A DNA stretch of 64,000 nt, taken from contig JAEXAB010000001.1 in the NCBI GenBank assembly GCA_023394875.1, forward strand, positions 1-64,000. The letters run 5' to 3'. Numbering within the stretch: position 1 is the stretch's first letter; every line of letters begins with the position of its first letter. Below, piece by piece: positions 43,130 through 52,097 of this stretch. Position numbers and translations under genes: made by a program. The notes below the pieces were generated by a model. It ran no database searches, was not told the origin of the DNA, and saw only the letters and a list, made by a program, of their open reading frames with translations. Origin of the DNA: Bacillota bacterium (GTDB lineage: Bacteria > Bacillota > Clostridia > Christensenellales > DTU072).

Positions 43130-44399
43130 AAATGGTCTCCTTGATTTTATCGGCAATCGCCCTTGCTTCCGTTACGCTCTCTGCCTCCACAAGTATTCTT
43201 ATTTTCGGCTCGGTTCCGCTCGGACGAACAACGGTGCGGCATTTTTTCTCTAAGGATTGTAAAAATTCTTTAATAACTTTGCTGTTTCGAAAATTTTCCA
43301 TACCAGCCTTATCGCTCATAACGCAGTCTGTTACCGACGGACACTCCACGATATCGTCTATTCTATCAATGGGCTGAACTTTATGTAAAACAGCGGTTAG
43401 TAAGGCCGAAAGCATTCCGTCACCTGTCCGTAAATAATCCATAAATATAATATGACCGCTCTCTTCTCCACCTAGATTGTAGCCGTTCTTTTCCATTTCG
43501 CGGAAGACCATTTTGTCGCCAACGCCTGTTCTTACTAGCGTAATCCCCGCCCTTTCGCAAGCCTTTTCGGTGCCAAGATTACTCATAATGGTGCCTACCA
43601 TAACGTTATTATTAAGCTTGTTTTCTTTGAGCATGGCTTTGCTGTGCACGTACATTAGATGGTCGCCGTTAAAAATCTTGTCATTAACAACACACATTAC
43701 TCTGTCGCCGTCACCGTCAAAAGTAAAGCCGATATCATAGTCCTTGCCTTTCATAGCGTTAAGAAGACATTCCGGCACGGTAGCTCCGCAATTCCTGTTG
43801 ATATTTATTCCGTTGGTTTCATTATTTATTACGGTTACGTCGGCTTTTGCATCGTGAAACAATTTTTCCGCCACCACGGAAGTGGCTCCGTTTGAGGTAT
43901 CCAACAGTATTTTCATACCCTTTAAGTCGGGTTTAATTTTTTCCAAAAGATAGTTTATGTATTCATTAGCACCAGAATAATGGCTAACATTGCCCCTTTT
44001 GTCGGGTATAGGATAAGGATTTTCTATATAATCCTCACAGGCAAGTTCAATTTCTTCACTTACTTTTTCACCTTTAGCGTTAAATAGCTTTACTCCGTTG
44101 TATTCGGGGGGATTGTGGCTTGCTGATAGCACTATGCCGTAGTCGCATTTAAGAAACTTTGTCAAAAAAGCAAGCGTTGGGGTTGGAACGATGCCGGCTA
44201 AAATAACATCTACGCCTTTTGCCGACAAAAACTCCGCCATTTTTTGCTCTATCGCCTTTCCGCTTACCCTGGTATCTCTGCCGATTATTACCTTTTTGCA
44301 ATTGGGAAGAGTGGCTACACCGCCCGAAATTTTTTCTAGATAATCGGTATTAAAGACCTTTCCCAAAGCTCTTATTCCGTCAGTTCCGAAATGTTTCAT
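43116..44399 (-). CDS. glmM: Phosphoglucosamine mutase
   Basis: Protein of 427 residues, slightly shorter than the usual 445-450. It converts glucosamine-6-phosphate to glucosamine-1-phosphate in the route to UDP-GlcNAc. Visible motifs are FGTDGIRA at the N-terminus, the phosphoserine loop SASHNPPEYNG near residue 94, the metal-binding FDGDGDR near residue 227, the sugar-specificity loop GGEESGH near 303 and the phosphate-binding RPSGTEPKIR near 393. The domain order is complete, so the short length reflects trimmed loops. It overlaps the GlmU-like gene, its pathway neighbour, by 14 nt. Confidence 0.93.
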   Translation of the reverse strand: MKHFGTDGIRALGKVFNTDYLEKISGGVATLPNCKKVIIGRDTRVSGKAIEQKMAEFLSAKGVDVILAGIVPTPTLAFLTKFLKCDYGIVLSASHNPPEYNGVKLFNAKGEKVSEEIELACEDYIENPYPIPDKRGNVSHYSGANEYINYLLEKIKPDLKGMKILLDTSNGATSVVAEKLFHDAKADVTVINNETNGININRNCGATVPECLLNAMKGKDYDIGFTFDGDGDRVMCVVNDKIFNGDHLMYVHSKAMLKENKLNNNVMVGTIMSNLGTEKACERAGITLVRTGVGDKMVFREMEKNGYNLGGEESGHIIFMDYLRTGDGMLSALLTAVLHKVQPIDRIDDIVECPSVTDCVMSDKAGMENFRNSKVIKEFLQSLEKKCRTVVRPSGTEPKIRILVEAESVTEARAIADKIKETIYANI

Positions 44400-44421
44400 G
44401 ACTTCTCCTTTATGATATAAA

Positions 44422-46326
44422 TTATACTCTCGCCTCGGGATTTTTGTGTTTGCAGCGATAATCGCTGGGAACTAATTCAAACAAAAGTTTTTCGGCTTCT
44501 TCCTTGTTTCCTTCCTCGGCGGCAACCAAAATTTGTTCCAGTTTTTCCTGAACGTTTTCGCTTACGTCGCTTAGCTTGCATACAAAAATGTCTTTATGCT
44601 TGGTTTTATCGACGTTTTCATCGCCGTATTGCAATTCTTCAAACAATTTCTCGCCGGGGCGTAAACCGCTGATTTTTATTTCTATATCCTTACCGGGCAC
44701 AAGTCCGCTCATAAGAATTAAGTCTTTTGCAAGGTCATAAATAAAGACAGGCTCGCCCATATCCAAAACAAATACCTCGCCGCCGTCTGCCATTGCCCCT
44801 GCCTGAAGTACAAGTCTTACTGCCTCGGGTATGGTCATAAAATATCTCTTCATATCCTTATCGGTAACGGTAATAGGACCGCCTTCGTTTATTTGCTTAA
44901 TAAAGGTAGGTATAACGCTACCGCTACTTCCCAGCACGTTTCCAAACCTAACCGCCGCAAGCTGTGTTTTTGAGGTTTTTGCCTCGCTTTGTAGCACTAA
45001 TTCAGCCACACGTTTAGTAGCCCCCATAACGTTAGCCGGATTAATTGCTTTATCGGTGGATATTAATATAAACTTACTTACTCCGCTTTCATTGCATTGT
45101 TCGATTACATTCTTGGTACCAAATACATTGTTTTTAATAGATTCATCGGCGGAAATTTCCATCATAGGAACGTGCTTATACGCCGCTGCGTGGAAAACAA
45201 TATCGGGCTTGTACTTTTCCATAACAGAACGCAGTTTTTGTCTGTCCCTTACCGTGCCCATTTCCAAAAAGTATCTGTTTTTTGGATATATTTTTTTCAA
45301 TTCTTCATTGAATTCGAACATGCCGTTTTCGCTTTGGTCGAAAATAATTAATTTTTTACAGCCGTAATATAGAGCTTGGCGGCATAATTCACTGCCGATA
45401 CTGCCCGCTCCGCCGGTAACCATTACGACTTTATTTTTAATAACCGAATCAACAAGTTCTCTATCCATTGTATGTTCGTCACGGTGGAGTAAATCCTCTA
45501 TTTTTATGTTTCTTATGCTGATTATGTCGGAATTTATTTCACTGCTTGCGTCCTTAAAATTATTGGTAATCATAATTCGGACGTTAAATTGCTTGATGTA
45601 GTCAAAAATGGAACGTAACTCTTTTTTTGTAAGCTCGGTTATAGCAATGGCAATAATATTGGCGTTATACTTAGTAAGCGCGTCTTTTATTGCGTTGCGG
45701 TCGCCCACAACGGTAATACCGCTAACGGTGGTTTCTTTCTTTTCGGGGTCGTCGTCAACTATAGCAACCGGCAAATATCCGTCCTTGGGGTTATTGAGCA
45801 TCCTTTTTACCAATGCCGAACCGGTATAGCCTGCGCCATAAATAAGTACTCTATTAATATCGTGCGAAGTATTTTTTTGCATTATTAGTTTGTTCTTGAC
45901 ACCTAAAAGTATCTTTGTAAATAATTTATAACTGATGGAAAACAGGAAGAAAAGCATAAATCCGATAATAACCAGACTTAGATGTACGTTATATATCGGT
46001 CCCGCCAAAGCGAACAAACCGCGGTAAAGTACGCCCAAAGCTAGGCTTAGGCCGGCAACGAAAATAATCTTTACCAGTTCTAATGTGCCTGCGTATTTCC
46101 ACATAATCCTGTACATACGCATAAAGTACATAAGAGTTATGGTAGTCGCCATGCAAGGCAAGGCAAGAAGCATTACCATGCCATACTCGGCATTGTGCAT
46201 AATACCGATATTCATGGAGTCAATAACATAAGATAATGAGAATGCTGCAAAAAATATAATAATGTCGGCAATGATTGCAAATGTTATGTTGTTTTTCCCT
46301 ATATACGGAAGCTTAAATTTCCTCAT
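44422..46326 (-). CDS. Membrane UDP-GlcNAc 4,6-dehydratase, PglF/WbpM/CapD family
   Basis: Protein of 634 residues. The N-terminal 150 residues hold four membrane helices. A first Rossmann-like domain follows (GYTGSALVKRM near residue 168) and then the catalytic SDR domain with MVTGGAGSIGSEL near residue 302. The active site reads STDKAINPANVMGATKR: methionine replaces the usual SDR tyrosine (Ser-Met-Lys), the hallmark of this large dehydratase group. The enzyme makes UDP-4-keto-6-deoxy-hexosamine, the first committed step to bacillosamine, QuiNAc or FucNAc-type sugars for capsule or glycoprotein. It lies in an operon supplying UDP-GlcNAc precursors. Later enzymes of a specific pathway are not in the window. 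Confidence 0.92.
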   Translation of the reverse strand: MRKFKLPYIGKNNITFAIIADIIIFFAAFSLSYVIDSMNIGIMHNAEYGMVMLLALPCMATTITLMYFMRMYRIMWKYAGTLELVKIIFVAGLSLALGVLYRGLFALAGPIYNVHLSLVIIGFMLFFLFSISYKLFTKILLGVKNKLIMQKNTSHDINRVLIYGAGYTGSALVKRMLNNPKDGYLPVAIVDDDPEKKETTVSGITVVGDRNAIKDALTKYNANIIAIAITELTKKELRSIFDYIKQFNVRIMITNNFKDASSEINSDIISIRNIKIEDLLHRDEHTMDRELVDSVIKNKVVMVTGGAGSIGSELCRQALYYGCKKLIIFDQSENGMFEFNEELKKIYPKNRYFLEMGTVRDRQKLRSVMEKYKPDIVFHAAAYKHVPMMEISADESIKNNVFGTKNVIEQCNESGVSKFILISTDKAINPANVMGATKRVAELVLQSEAKTSKTQLAAVRFGNVLGSSGSVIPTFIKQINEGGPITVTDKDMKRYFMTIPEAVRLVLQAGAMADGGEVFVLDMGEPVFIYDLAKDLILMSGLVPGKDIEIKISGLRPGEKLFEELQYGDENVDKTKHKDIFVCKLSDVSENVQEKLEQILVAAEEGNKEEAEKLLFELVPSDYRCKHKNPEARV

Positions 46327-46348
46327 CGTTAATCTCTTTTTTCAATTA

Positions 46349-47017
46349 TCAGAGTTGTTTTATTACACTCACCACGGCTTCAGACAATTTTGTAGCGGCA
46401 TAAACTACTACGTCGTTAAATGATATTTCCGCATTCTCATGCGCGCTGTCCGAAACACAACGCAAAATAACAAAAGGCACGTTTTCGATATAAGCAATCT
46501 GTCCGATCGCTCCGCTTTCCATATCGCAAGCTATTGCGTCAAAATTCTTTACAATTTCACGCGCTTTTGTTTTATTTGCCACAAACTGGTCGCCGCAAGC
46601 CACAATTCCGCTGCGTGCCGACATTATCTCCAAAAACTTCTTACTCAAATCTTTATCGGTCTCGAAGTACACTTTATTTATAGTACTAACCAGACCAATA
46701 GGGTCTCCGAACGCCGTAGTGTCGCAGTCGTGCTGAACTACTTTCTCGGCAACGACGATTTCCATAATATCGACTCTGCCTAGGCCTCCGCTGACTCCGG
46801 TGCTAATAATAAACTCGGGCTTGTAAAAACTTGTCATAAGGGTTGCTGCGTATGCGGCGTTAACTTTACCTATCCCGCTTAATACGAAAACTATCTCTTT
46901 TTCTCCTATAGTCCCCACAAAAAATTCTTTTTGTCCTTTCTTCTCGGTTCTCAAGGCGTGAATCTTATCAAGATAAGGTTTCAGCTCGCTTTCCATAGCT
47001 ACGATTATGCCAATCAT
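46349..47017 (-). CDS. mtnN: 5'-Methylthioadenosine/S-adenosylhomocysteine nucleosidase
   Basis: Protein of 222 residues, normal for the family. It splits the adenine base from methylthioadenosine and S-adenosylhomocysteine. Motifs are the N-terminal IGIIVAMESEL with the catalytic glutamate, FVLSGIGKVNAAYA near residue 46, the substrate loop FVANKTKA near 145, the base-binding CDMESGAIGQIAY near 167 and the catalytic aspartate in RCVSDSAHENA near 190. It heads the amino-sugar operon, with the next gene 22 nt downstream; the metabolic link is not obvious. Upstream are a good promoter and two palindromic sites. Confidence 0.93.
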   Translation of the reverse strand: MIGIIVAMESELKPYLDKIHALRTEKKGQKEFFVGTIGEKEIVFVLSGIGKVNAAYAATLMTSFYKPEFIISTGVSGGLGRVDIMEIVVAEKVVQHDCDTTAFGDPIGLVSTINKVYFETDKDLSKKFLEIMSARSGIVACGDQFVANKTKAREIVKNFDAIACDMESGAIGQIAYIENVPFVILRCVSDSAHENAEISFNDVVVYAATKLSEAVVSVIKQL

Positions 47018-47024
47018 CTACACT

Positions 47025-47055
47025 CCATTATATAATGGATTTTGCCCATATATGG
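47025..47055. promoter_or_regulatory. Two palindromic operator-like sites before mtnN
   Basis: CCATATATGG (47046-47055) overlaps the predicted transcription start at 47052, and CCATTATATAATGG (47025-47038) lies in the leader next to the ribosome binding site. Both are perfect palindromes with the same CCAT/ATGG ends, so one dimeric repressor could bind both. Confidence 0.45.
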
Positions 47056-47058
47056 AAT

Positions 47059-47087
47059 ATATTACCATACCTTGATAATTTCGTCAA
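47059..47087 (-). promoter_or_regulatory. Promoter TTGACG-17-TAATAT of the mtnN operon
   Basis: The minus-strand -35 TTGACG (47087-47082) and -10 TAATAT (47064-47059) have 17-nt spacing, 42 nt before the mtnN start. Confidence 0.6.
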
Positions 47088-47107
47088 CATTTATATGACA
47101 GCATAAG

Positions 47108-47131
47108 AAAAGCGGGGATTTCCCCCGCTTT
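47108..47131 (-). terminator. Terminator of htpG
   Basis: On the minus strand a GC-rich stem AAAGCGGGG/TCCCCGCTTT is closed by a GAAA-type loop and followed by TTCTT. It lies 24 nt past the htpG stop codon. Confidence 0.8.
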
Positions 47132-47154
47132 CATTAAAAAACAGAATAATTTTT

Positions 47155-49002
47155 TTACACTAATTCGCAGATTAAGTCGGTTAAAACGGTAGGGTTGGTT
47201 ATTGGCATACCGGCTATCATAAGAGCCTGAGAATAAAGTACCTCAATCAGCTTACTTGCCTTATTCTTATCCTCGTCAAAATACTTGTTTAATTTCTCAT
47301 AAATCGCGTGATTTGCATTAATTTCAAGCACTTTTTGAGCTTTGACGCCGTCCTTCGGCGCGTTCGGCATACTGTTTAATACTCTCTCCATCTCTATAGA
47401 AAAATCTCCTTTAGAGCTCATACAAATAGGGTGAGTTTTCAAAAATTTAGTCAGTTTTACGTCTTCGATTTTGTCCTTTAACGTCTCTTTTATGAAGGCA
47501 ATCAATTCAGGATTATTTACTATTTCGGAGTCTTTTTCTTCAATTCCCAAATCTTCTCCGGCTATGGAGCGGAACTCCTTTTCGCGGTAATTGTACAAAA
47601 ACTTGATAGCAAACTCGTCCATGTCCTCGGTAAAGCAAAGTATGTCGTACCCGTATTCCAATACCTTTTCGCTCTGCGGCAAGGCTTTTATGGCATCGAC
47701 AGTCTTGCCGTTGGCATAGTAAATGTATTTTTGCCCCTCTGCCATTTTATCTACGTACTCGCTCAAAGTGACCATTTTGTCTTCTTTTACGGAGTGGAAA
47801 ATTACCAAGTCCTGCAACATTTCTTTATTCATTCCCCAGTTTTCGTACAGCCCGTACTTTAATTGCGGACCGAAGCCTTGAAAAAACTTGATATATTTCT
47901 CTCTGTCGTTTATTAGCATATTGCTAAGTTCGGCTTTGATTTTCTTCTCCAGATTGGCGGCGATTAGCTTTAACTGACGGTTATGTTGAATTGTCTCTCT
48001 GGATATATTCAAAGTAAGTTCGCTGTCAACAAGCCCCTTTACAAAACTGAAATAATCGGGAATAAGGTCCTTGCATTGCTCGGTTATTAATACGCCGTTA
48101 GTATAAAGTCGCAAGCCTTTTTCAAAGTTTTTTGTATAATAATTGTACTGCGGATGGGCAGGAATAAAGAGTAAGGCTTTATACTCTACCGCGCCTTCGG
48201 CAGAGGTATGAATAATAGCCAGCGGCTCTTCGTCGTCATAAAACATATTTTTATAAAACTCGTTGTACTCATCTTTTTTTATTTCGTTTTTGTTCTTCTT
48301 CCAAAGAGGAATCATACTGTTAAGGGTATCTTTTTCTTTATATTCAACTTGCTTGCCCTCTTCCTCTTTGTAATGCGTGGTCTCCATTTTTATAGGATAA
48401 CGTATGTAATCGCTGTACTTTTTTACGAGCTCCTTTATTTTGTACTCTTCCAAAAAGGCGTCGAAATTATCATCGTCGGTATTCTTCTTGATATACATTG
48501 TGATAATTGTACCGTTATTTTCTTTTTCGGCTTTCTTAATTTCGTAACCTTCGGCGCCCTTGCTAACCCATAAATATGCGTCCTCGGAATTGTAAGCCTT
48601 ACTTAATACTTCCACTCTCTCGCTTACCATAAACGCCGAATAAAAGCCCACGCCGAACTGACCGATTATGTTTATGTCTTCTTTGACTTCGCTGCCTTTC
48701 TTAAAATCCAAACTGCCGCTTTTGGCGATAGTGCCTAAATTATTTTCCAATTCTTCCTGTGTCATCCCTATGCCGTTGTCAATAATTTTCAAAATGCGGT
48801 TATCTTTATCGGCTTCGATTTCTATGTAAAAATCTTCTCTCGACAAACCGCTTATCCCGTCGGTAAGGGTCTTGTAATACAACTTGTCTATAGCGTCGCT
48901 TGCATTACTTAATAATTCCCTGATAAAAATCTCTTTGTGGGTGTAGATAGAATTAATCATCAAATCCAATACTCTTTGTGATTCCGTTTTGAACTTTTTC
49001 AT
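47155..49002 (-). CDS. htpG: Molecular chaperone HtpG (Hsp90)
   Basis: Protein of 615 residues from the chosen start. The ATPase domain carries RELLSNASDAIDKL near residue 26, DNGIGMT near 72 and IGQFGVGFYSAFMV near 112, the Bergerat-fold motifs. The middle domain contains RLYTNGVLI and SRETIQHNR, which includes the catalytic arginine, and the C-terminal dimerisation domain is complete. The protein is a cytoplasmic ATP-dependent chaperone. I take ATG 49002 because a ggagg site precedes it at 6-8 nt; an earlier in-frame start at 49023 would add seven residues and has no such site. A CIRCE-like operator sits in the leader. Confidence 0.95.
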   Translation of the reverse strand: MKKFKTESQRVLDLMINSIYTHKEIFIRELLSNASDAIDKLYYKTLTDGISGLSREDFYIEIEADKDNRILKIIDNGIGMTQEELENNLGTIAKSGSLDFKKGSEVKEDINIIGQFGVGFYSAFMVSERVEVLSKAYNSEDAYLWVSKGAEGYEIKKAEKENNGTIITMYIKKNTDDDNFDAFLEEYKIKELVKKYSDYIRYPIKMETTHYKEEEGKQVEYKEKDTLNSMIPLWKKNKNEIKKDEYNEFYKNMFYDDEEPLAIIHTSAEGAVEYKALLFIPAHPQYNYYTKNFEKGLRLYTNGVLITEQCKDLIPDYFSFVKGLVDSELTLNISRETIQHNRQLKLIAANLEKKIKAELSNMLINDREKYIKFFQGFGPQLKYGLYENWGMNKEMLQDLVIFHSVKEDKMVTLSEYVDKMAEGQKYIYYANGKTVDAIKALPQSEKVLEYGYDILCFTEDMDEFAIKFLYNYREKEFRSIAGEDLGIEEKDSEIVNNPELIAFIKETLKDKIEDVKLTKFLKTHPICMSSKGDFSIEMERVLNSMPNAPKDGVKAQKVLEINANHAIYEKLNKYFDEDKNKASKLIEVLYSQALMIAGMPITNPTVLTDLICELV

Positions 49003-49054
49003 TACTTTACCTCCATATTCCAAACTAAAATTTAGCTGTATTGTGTATTAATTG

Positions 49055-49081
49055 CTAGCAGTCTATGTACTAGATTGCTAA
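49055..49081. promoter_or_regulatory. CIRCE-like HrcA operator upstream of htpG
   Basis: The plus strand reads CTAGCAGTC, then 9 nt, then GATTGCTAA. This matches the CIRCE consensus TTAGCACTC-N9-GAGTGCTAA at 15 of 18 positions with the exact 9-nt spacer. It begins about two nucleotides after the predicted transcription start (49083), the classical position for HrcA repression. Confidence 0.7.
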
Positions 49082-49089
49082 CAGAAAGT

Positions 49090-49118
49090 ATTATAAGACT
49101 ATCAAAAATTTATTGCAA
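49090..49118 (-). promoter_or_regulatory. Promoter TTGCAA-17-TATAAT of htpG
   Basis: The minus-strand -35 TTGCAA (49118-49113) and -10 TATAAT (49095-49090) have 17-nt spacing and predict a start at 49083. Confidence 0.7.
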
Positions 49119-49190
49119 GTATTTTTTAAATAATAATAAAATTTTTTCGGCATAGTTAAATATTTACAAAAACGACATAAACTAAACAAT

Positions 49191-50006
49191 ATGTTAAGGA
49201 AAATGGCTGTCACTGTCTTTATTATTATTTTTCTTGCGCTGATAATAATCAGTATAATAGGTTTATCCTCTTCGATGAAAATTCAGACGGAGAATTTTGC
49301 TGTAAGCTTCCCCAACCTAAAAGGACTGAAAATTGCTCACCTAAGCGACCTACACTACCCCAACAACGGGGTAGAGTTATCAGAAATAATAAATATTCTT
49401 ACTTCTTATTCTCCGCACGTTATTATTTTAAGCGGGGACACTTTTGATAAAAGCGCATCCAGACAAGACGTAATTGACCTTCAACAGTTTTTTTATAAAC
49501 TACGTTCCATTGCCCCTACTTTCGGAGTTATCGGCAATCACGAAATCGGCAGCGTAATTCTGGATGACTTTATCGCCCTTTCACAAAGCGGGCCCATAAA
49601 ACTTCTCAATAACGAAATAGTATATTACGACTATAACGGCGTAAGCGTTGCTATTATCGGACTTAAAGACGCGTTTAACTATAATACAAAAAACCTTCCT
49701 ACGTTAAGTAGCGTAAATAGCGAAACCCCAAAAATCCTCATTGCCCACCGCCCCGAAAAGTTTGAGGAATACATTTTGGAGAATAACTGCCCCAATTTTA
49801 TTTTTGCAGGACACGCGCACGGCGGACAGGTTAGGCTTTTCGGCAAAGGTATTTATGCTCCCAATCAAGGGTTTTTCCCCGACTACACCGACGGAGAGTA
49901 CAAAAAAAACGGCTGTACTATGTTCGTCAGCCGTGGTCTTGGAGACAGCGAAAGCAATTTTCGCTTTTTTAACAGTTATCATATAATAACCGTACAATTT
50001 ACCTAA
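49191..50006 (+). CDS. Membrane-anchored metallophosphoesterase (YkuE/YaeI type)
   Basis: Protein of 271 residues. An N-terminal membrane helix (residues 5-25) anchors a calcineurin-like phosphoesterase domain facing outward. The metal-binding motifs appear in order: HLSDLHYP near residue 50, SGDTFDK near 83, IGNHEIG near 115, AHRPEKF near 183 and GHAHGGQVR near 205. Related enzymes act on lipid-linked or nucleotide phosphodiesters at the membrane. No ribosome binding site precedes the ATG; a TAAACT word ends 7 nt upstream of it, so a leaderless start is possible. It converges with the next gene, overlapping it by 4 nt at the stop codons. Confidence 0.88.
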   Translation: MLRKMAVTVFIIIFLALIIISIIGLSSSMKIQTENFAVSFPNLKGLKIAHLSDLHYPNNGVELSEIINILTSYSPHVIILSGDTFDKSASRQDVIDLQQFFYKLRSIAPTFGVIGNHEIGSVILDDFIALSQSGPIKLLNNEIVYYDYNGVSVAIIGLKDAFNYNTKNLPTLSSVNSETPKILIAHRPEKFEEYILENNCPNFIFAGHAHGGQVRLFGKGIYAPNQGFFPDYTDGEYKKNGCTMFVSRGLGDSESNFRFFNSYHIITVQFT

Positions 50007-51901
50007 TCTTCTTCACTTAATCTGCGGTAATATTCGGCTTGAGCTGCCGCCGCCGCGGCTACCTTTTTCGCATAATTATATCTCTTCCTATCCTTGCCAA
50101 TAAATATAAGCAAAATAATCATTACAAGCACAACTACCGCCACAATAACGCCAACCACAATATAATCATTGTAAATAACAAGAGTGCCTTGACTGCCCGT
50201 TTCCACGTAAAGTACTCCGTTGGTATAATCAAAATTACGCAAGGTGTGCATTTTGCCTTCGGCATCGATTATTACCGCCCTCATAAAAATTTTATTTAAG
50301 CTATTATTTTTGATTTCCAGTTTATAGGCTCCGCCGTAAAAATCTCCGTCTATTTCTATATTATATTCGGCAGCCACAAAGCTTCCTATTTTGCTAAAAA
50401 CGGCGGCGGAAGTCTCAGTAACGGATATTCCTGCTTCGGGAGAAAAAGAGCCTTTTGCCTTTGCCTCAACACCACCTAATGCGGTCATTTCTCTTTTATT
50501 AATCCTCAATAACCCCTTTACGTATTCGAATTCATAGTTACTTGATACCGCTCCGAAAGGAGTAAGCTCATAGTCTCCTATATCCCAGTCTTGTACTTCT
50601 ACCGTAGGTAAAGTAGCTAAGTCGTCAACTTTCTCCCCTTCCACAAAACCTGTATATTGATAACTAAACTGTGGAGTGTCTCCCTTATTAATAACCAAAT
50701 CCACCAAACTTATTTTCAACGTCTTTTTATTGATAACAAACTGCTTAGTATCTCCGCCTACTATTGCGTAATTGCCGTTACTTAATATGGCTTTTGCGCT
50801 ATACGTTCCTGCGTTTTTCGGGGTTTTGTTGTACTGAACGGATACCGCTACCGTATCGTTAAGAAGAGGACTACCCAAGATAAAAGCGCCGATACTCTGA
50901 ATTTGTCCATTGTAAACTATATCTTCGTAATTTTCAAAGCTGACCATAAGCGGACGCTTGGTTATTGTATATTCGCCGGGAATAAAAGTAACATTATAAT
51001 TATTATTGTCATACTCTCCGGATATTGGATATCTCCCCGCAACAGTTCCTTCGCTCTTAGTAAGGGTAATATTCAGGTCTTCAATATCCTCTTCGCCTGC
51101 AAGGGTGTCGCCCTCATACAAAGTATAAGTTAGCGCCTGCAAAGCTTCTCCGTAAACCGAACTCCTGTTTGCGATAATTATTCTTACGTTCTTAGGTTTT
51201 ATGGTATAGCTGCCGTTAGTAAAAAATACGGCGTAATTCTCTGCGTTGTTTGTTCCGCTTATTATATAAGTTCCCGCCGAAAATCCCGCGGCTTTAGTAA
51301 GAACAATACCAACGTCATTTATAGTATCGCCGTTAGCAAACTCACCGCCGGTAATTGTAAAGGTCAGTTCTTCAATCGGTTCTCCGTAAAAACTTTCTAA
51401 ATTATTAATTGTCGCATATATTGCTCTCTTATAAACGGTAACCGTTACGGTGTTGCTTGCTATTGACCCTATTATATCGCTATTTGTATCTCTAGCTACA
51501 ATTTCGCAATAATAATTGCCGTTATCATTATAACCGTCAAACTCATACTTGCAATCATAATTGCCGTTTTCATTTGTATCGTCAGACTGGTTAATGCTTC
51601 CTTGGGCGACAATGGAAAAAATAGTTTGCCCCGATAATTTCGCATACCAAGAATATTCCAAGGTTTCCGTCCCGTCTGCGAAAGCAACCTCTAATATTAA
51701 CTCCTTATCATGTCCGTCATAAGTTCCGCTGTAAGAAACAGGCTCGGTAACTATTATGGGATCAAATTCCGCCGCCTTTGCGTGCATATTGCTTACTGCA
51801 AAATTACCAAAGCCCCAAAAAGCGCATACAAAAACAAGAACTGCCGCAAAGATAAGCAATCCTAACAAAAAATATTTGCCGCCGTTTAGTCTTTTCTCCA
51901 C
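50003..51901 (-). CDS. Surface protein with Ig-like and MBG/YDG domains, 632 residues
   Basis: A signal or anchor helix lies at residues 11-33. An Ig-like region (about 45-150) and about four MBG/YDG-type domains follow (YGEPIEELTFTITGGEF, YGEALQALTYTLYEG, YNGQIQSIGAFILG, FSYQYTGFVEGEKVDDL). Near the C-terminus a membrane helix (about 580-602) is followed by a basic, alanine-rich cytoplasmic tail. The C-terminal layout parallels that of the 2642-residue protein, which suggests a shared way of anchoring without sortase. It starts at GTG 51901, with a gaggt site 5-7 nt upstream and a perfect consensus promoter. Confidence 0.85.
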   Translation of the reverse strand: MEKRLNGGKYFLLGLLIFAAVLVFVCAFWGFGNFAVSNMHAKAAEFDPIIVTEPVSYSGTYDGHDKELILEVAFADGTETLEYSWYAKLSGQTIFSIVAQGSINQSDDTNENGNYDCKYEFDGYNDNGNYYCEIVARDTNSDIIGSIASNTVTVTVYKRAIYATINNLESFYGEPIEELTFTITGGEFANGDTINDVGIVLTKAAGFSAGTYIISGTNNAENYAVFFTNGSYTIKPKNVRIIIANRSSVYGEALQALTYTLYEGDTLAGEEDIEDLNITLTKSEGTVAGRYPISGEYDNNNYNVTFIPGEYTITKRPLMVSFENYEDIVYNGQIQSIGAFILGSPLLNDTVAVSVQYNKTPKNAGTYSAKAILSNGNYAIVGGDTKQFVINKKTLKISLVDLVINKGDTPQFSYQYTGFVEGEKVDDLATLPTVEVQDWDIGDYELTPFGAVSSNYEFEYVKGLLRINKREMTALGGVEAKAKGSFSPEAGISVTETSAAVFSKIGSFVAAEYNIEIDGDFYGGAYKLEIKNNSLNKIFMRAVIIDAEGKMHTLRNFDYTNGVLYVETGSQGTLVIYNDYIVVGVIVAVVVLVMIILLIFIGKDRKRYNYAKKVAAAAAAQAEYYRRLSEED

Positions 51902-51927
51902 ACTAAACCTCTTTTTGTATTATCAAT

Positions 51928-51956
51928 ATTATATAGGAAAAACGCCGTTATGTCAA
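51928..51956 (-). promoter_or_regulatory. Consensus promoter TTGACA-17-TATAAT of the 632-residue surface protein
   Basis: Both hexamers are perfect (-35 at 51956-51951, -10 at 51933-51928) with 17-nt spacing. It predicts strong constitutive expression. Confidence 0.8.
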
Positions 51957-52097
51957 TATAAATAAAATTTCTTAATCTTAATTTGATATAAACAACACTA
52001 CGCTTTTTATGTCATAATTCAACTTTTTCCGACACATTCTAACAACTTCTTTATCACCAATAACGAATTTCAAATGCTATAATATATAAAAAGATAT

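Noticed and set aside
47155..49023. htpG starting at 49023
   Set aside because: The seven extra codons overlap the ribosome binding site for ATG 49002, which fits the Hsp90 N-terminus.
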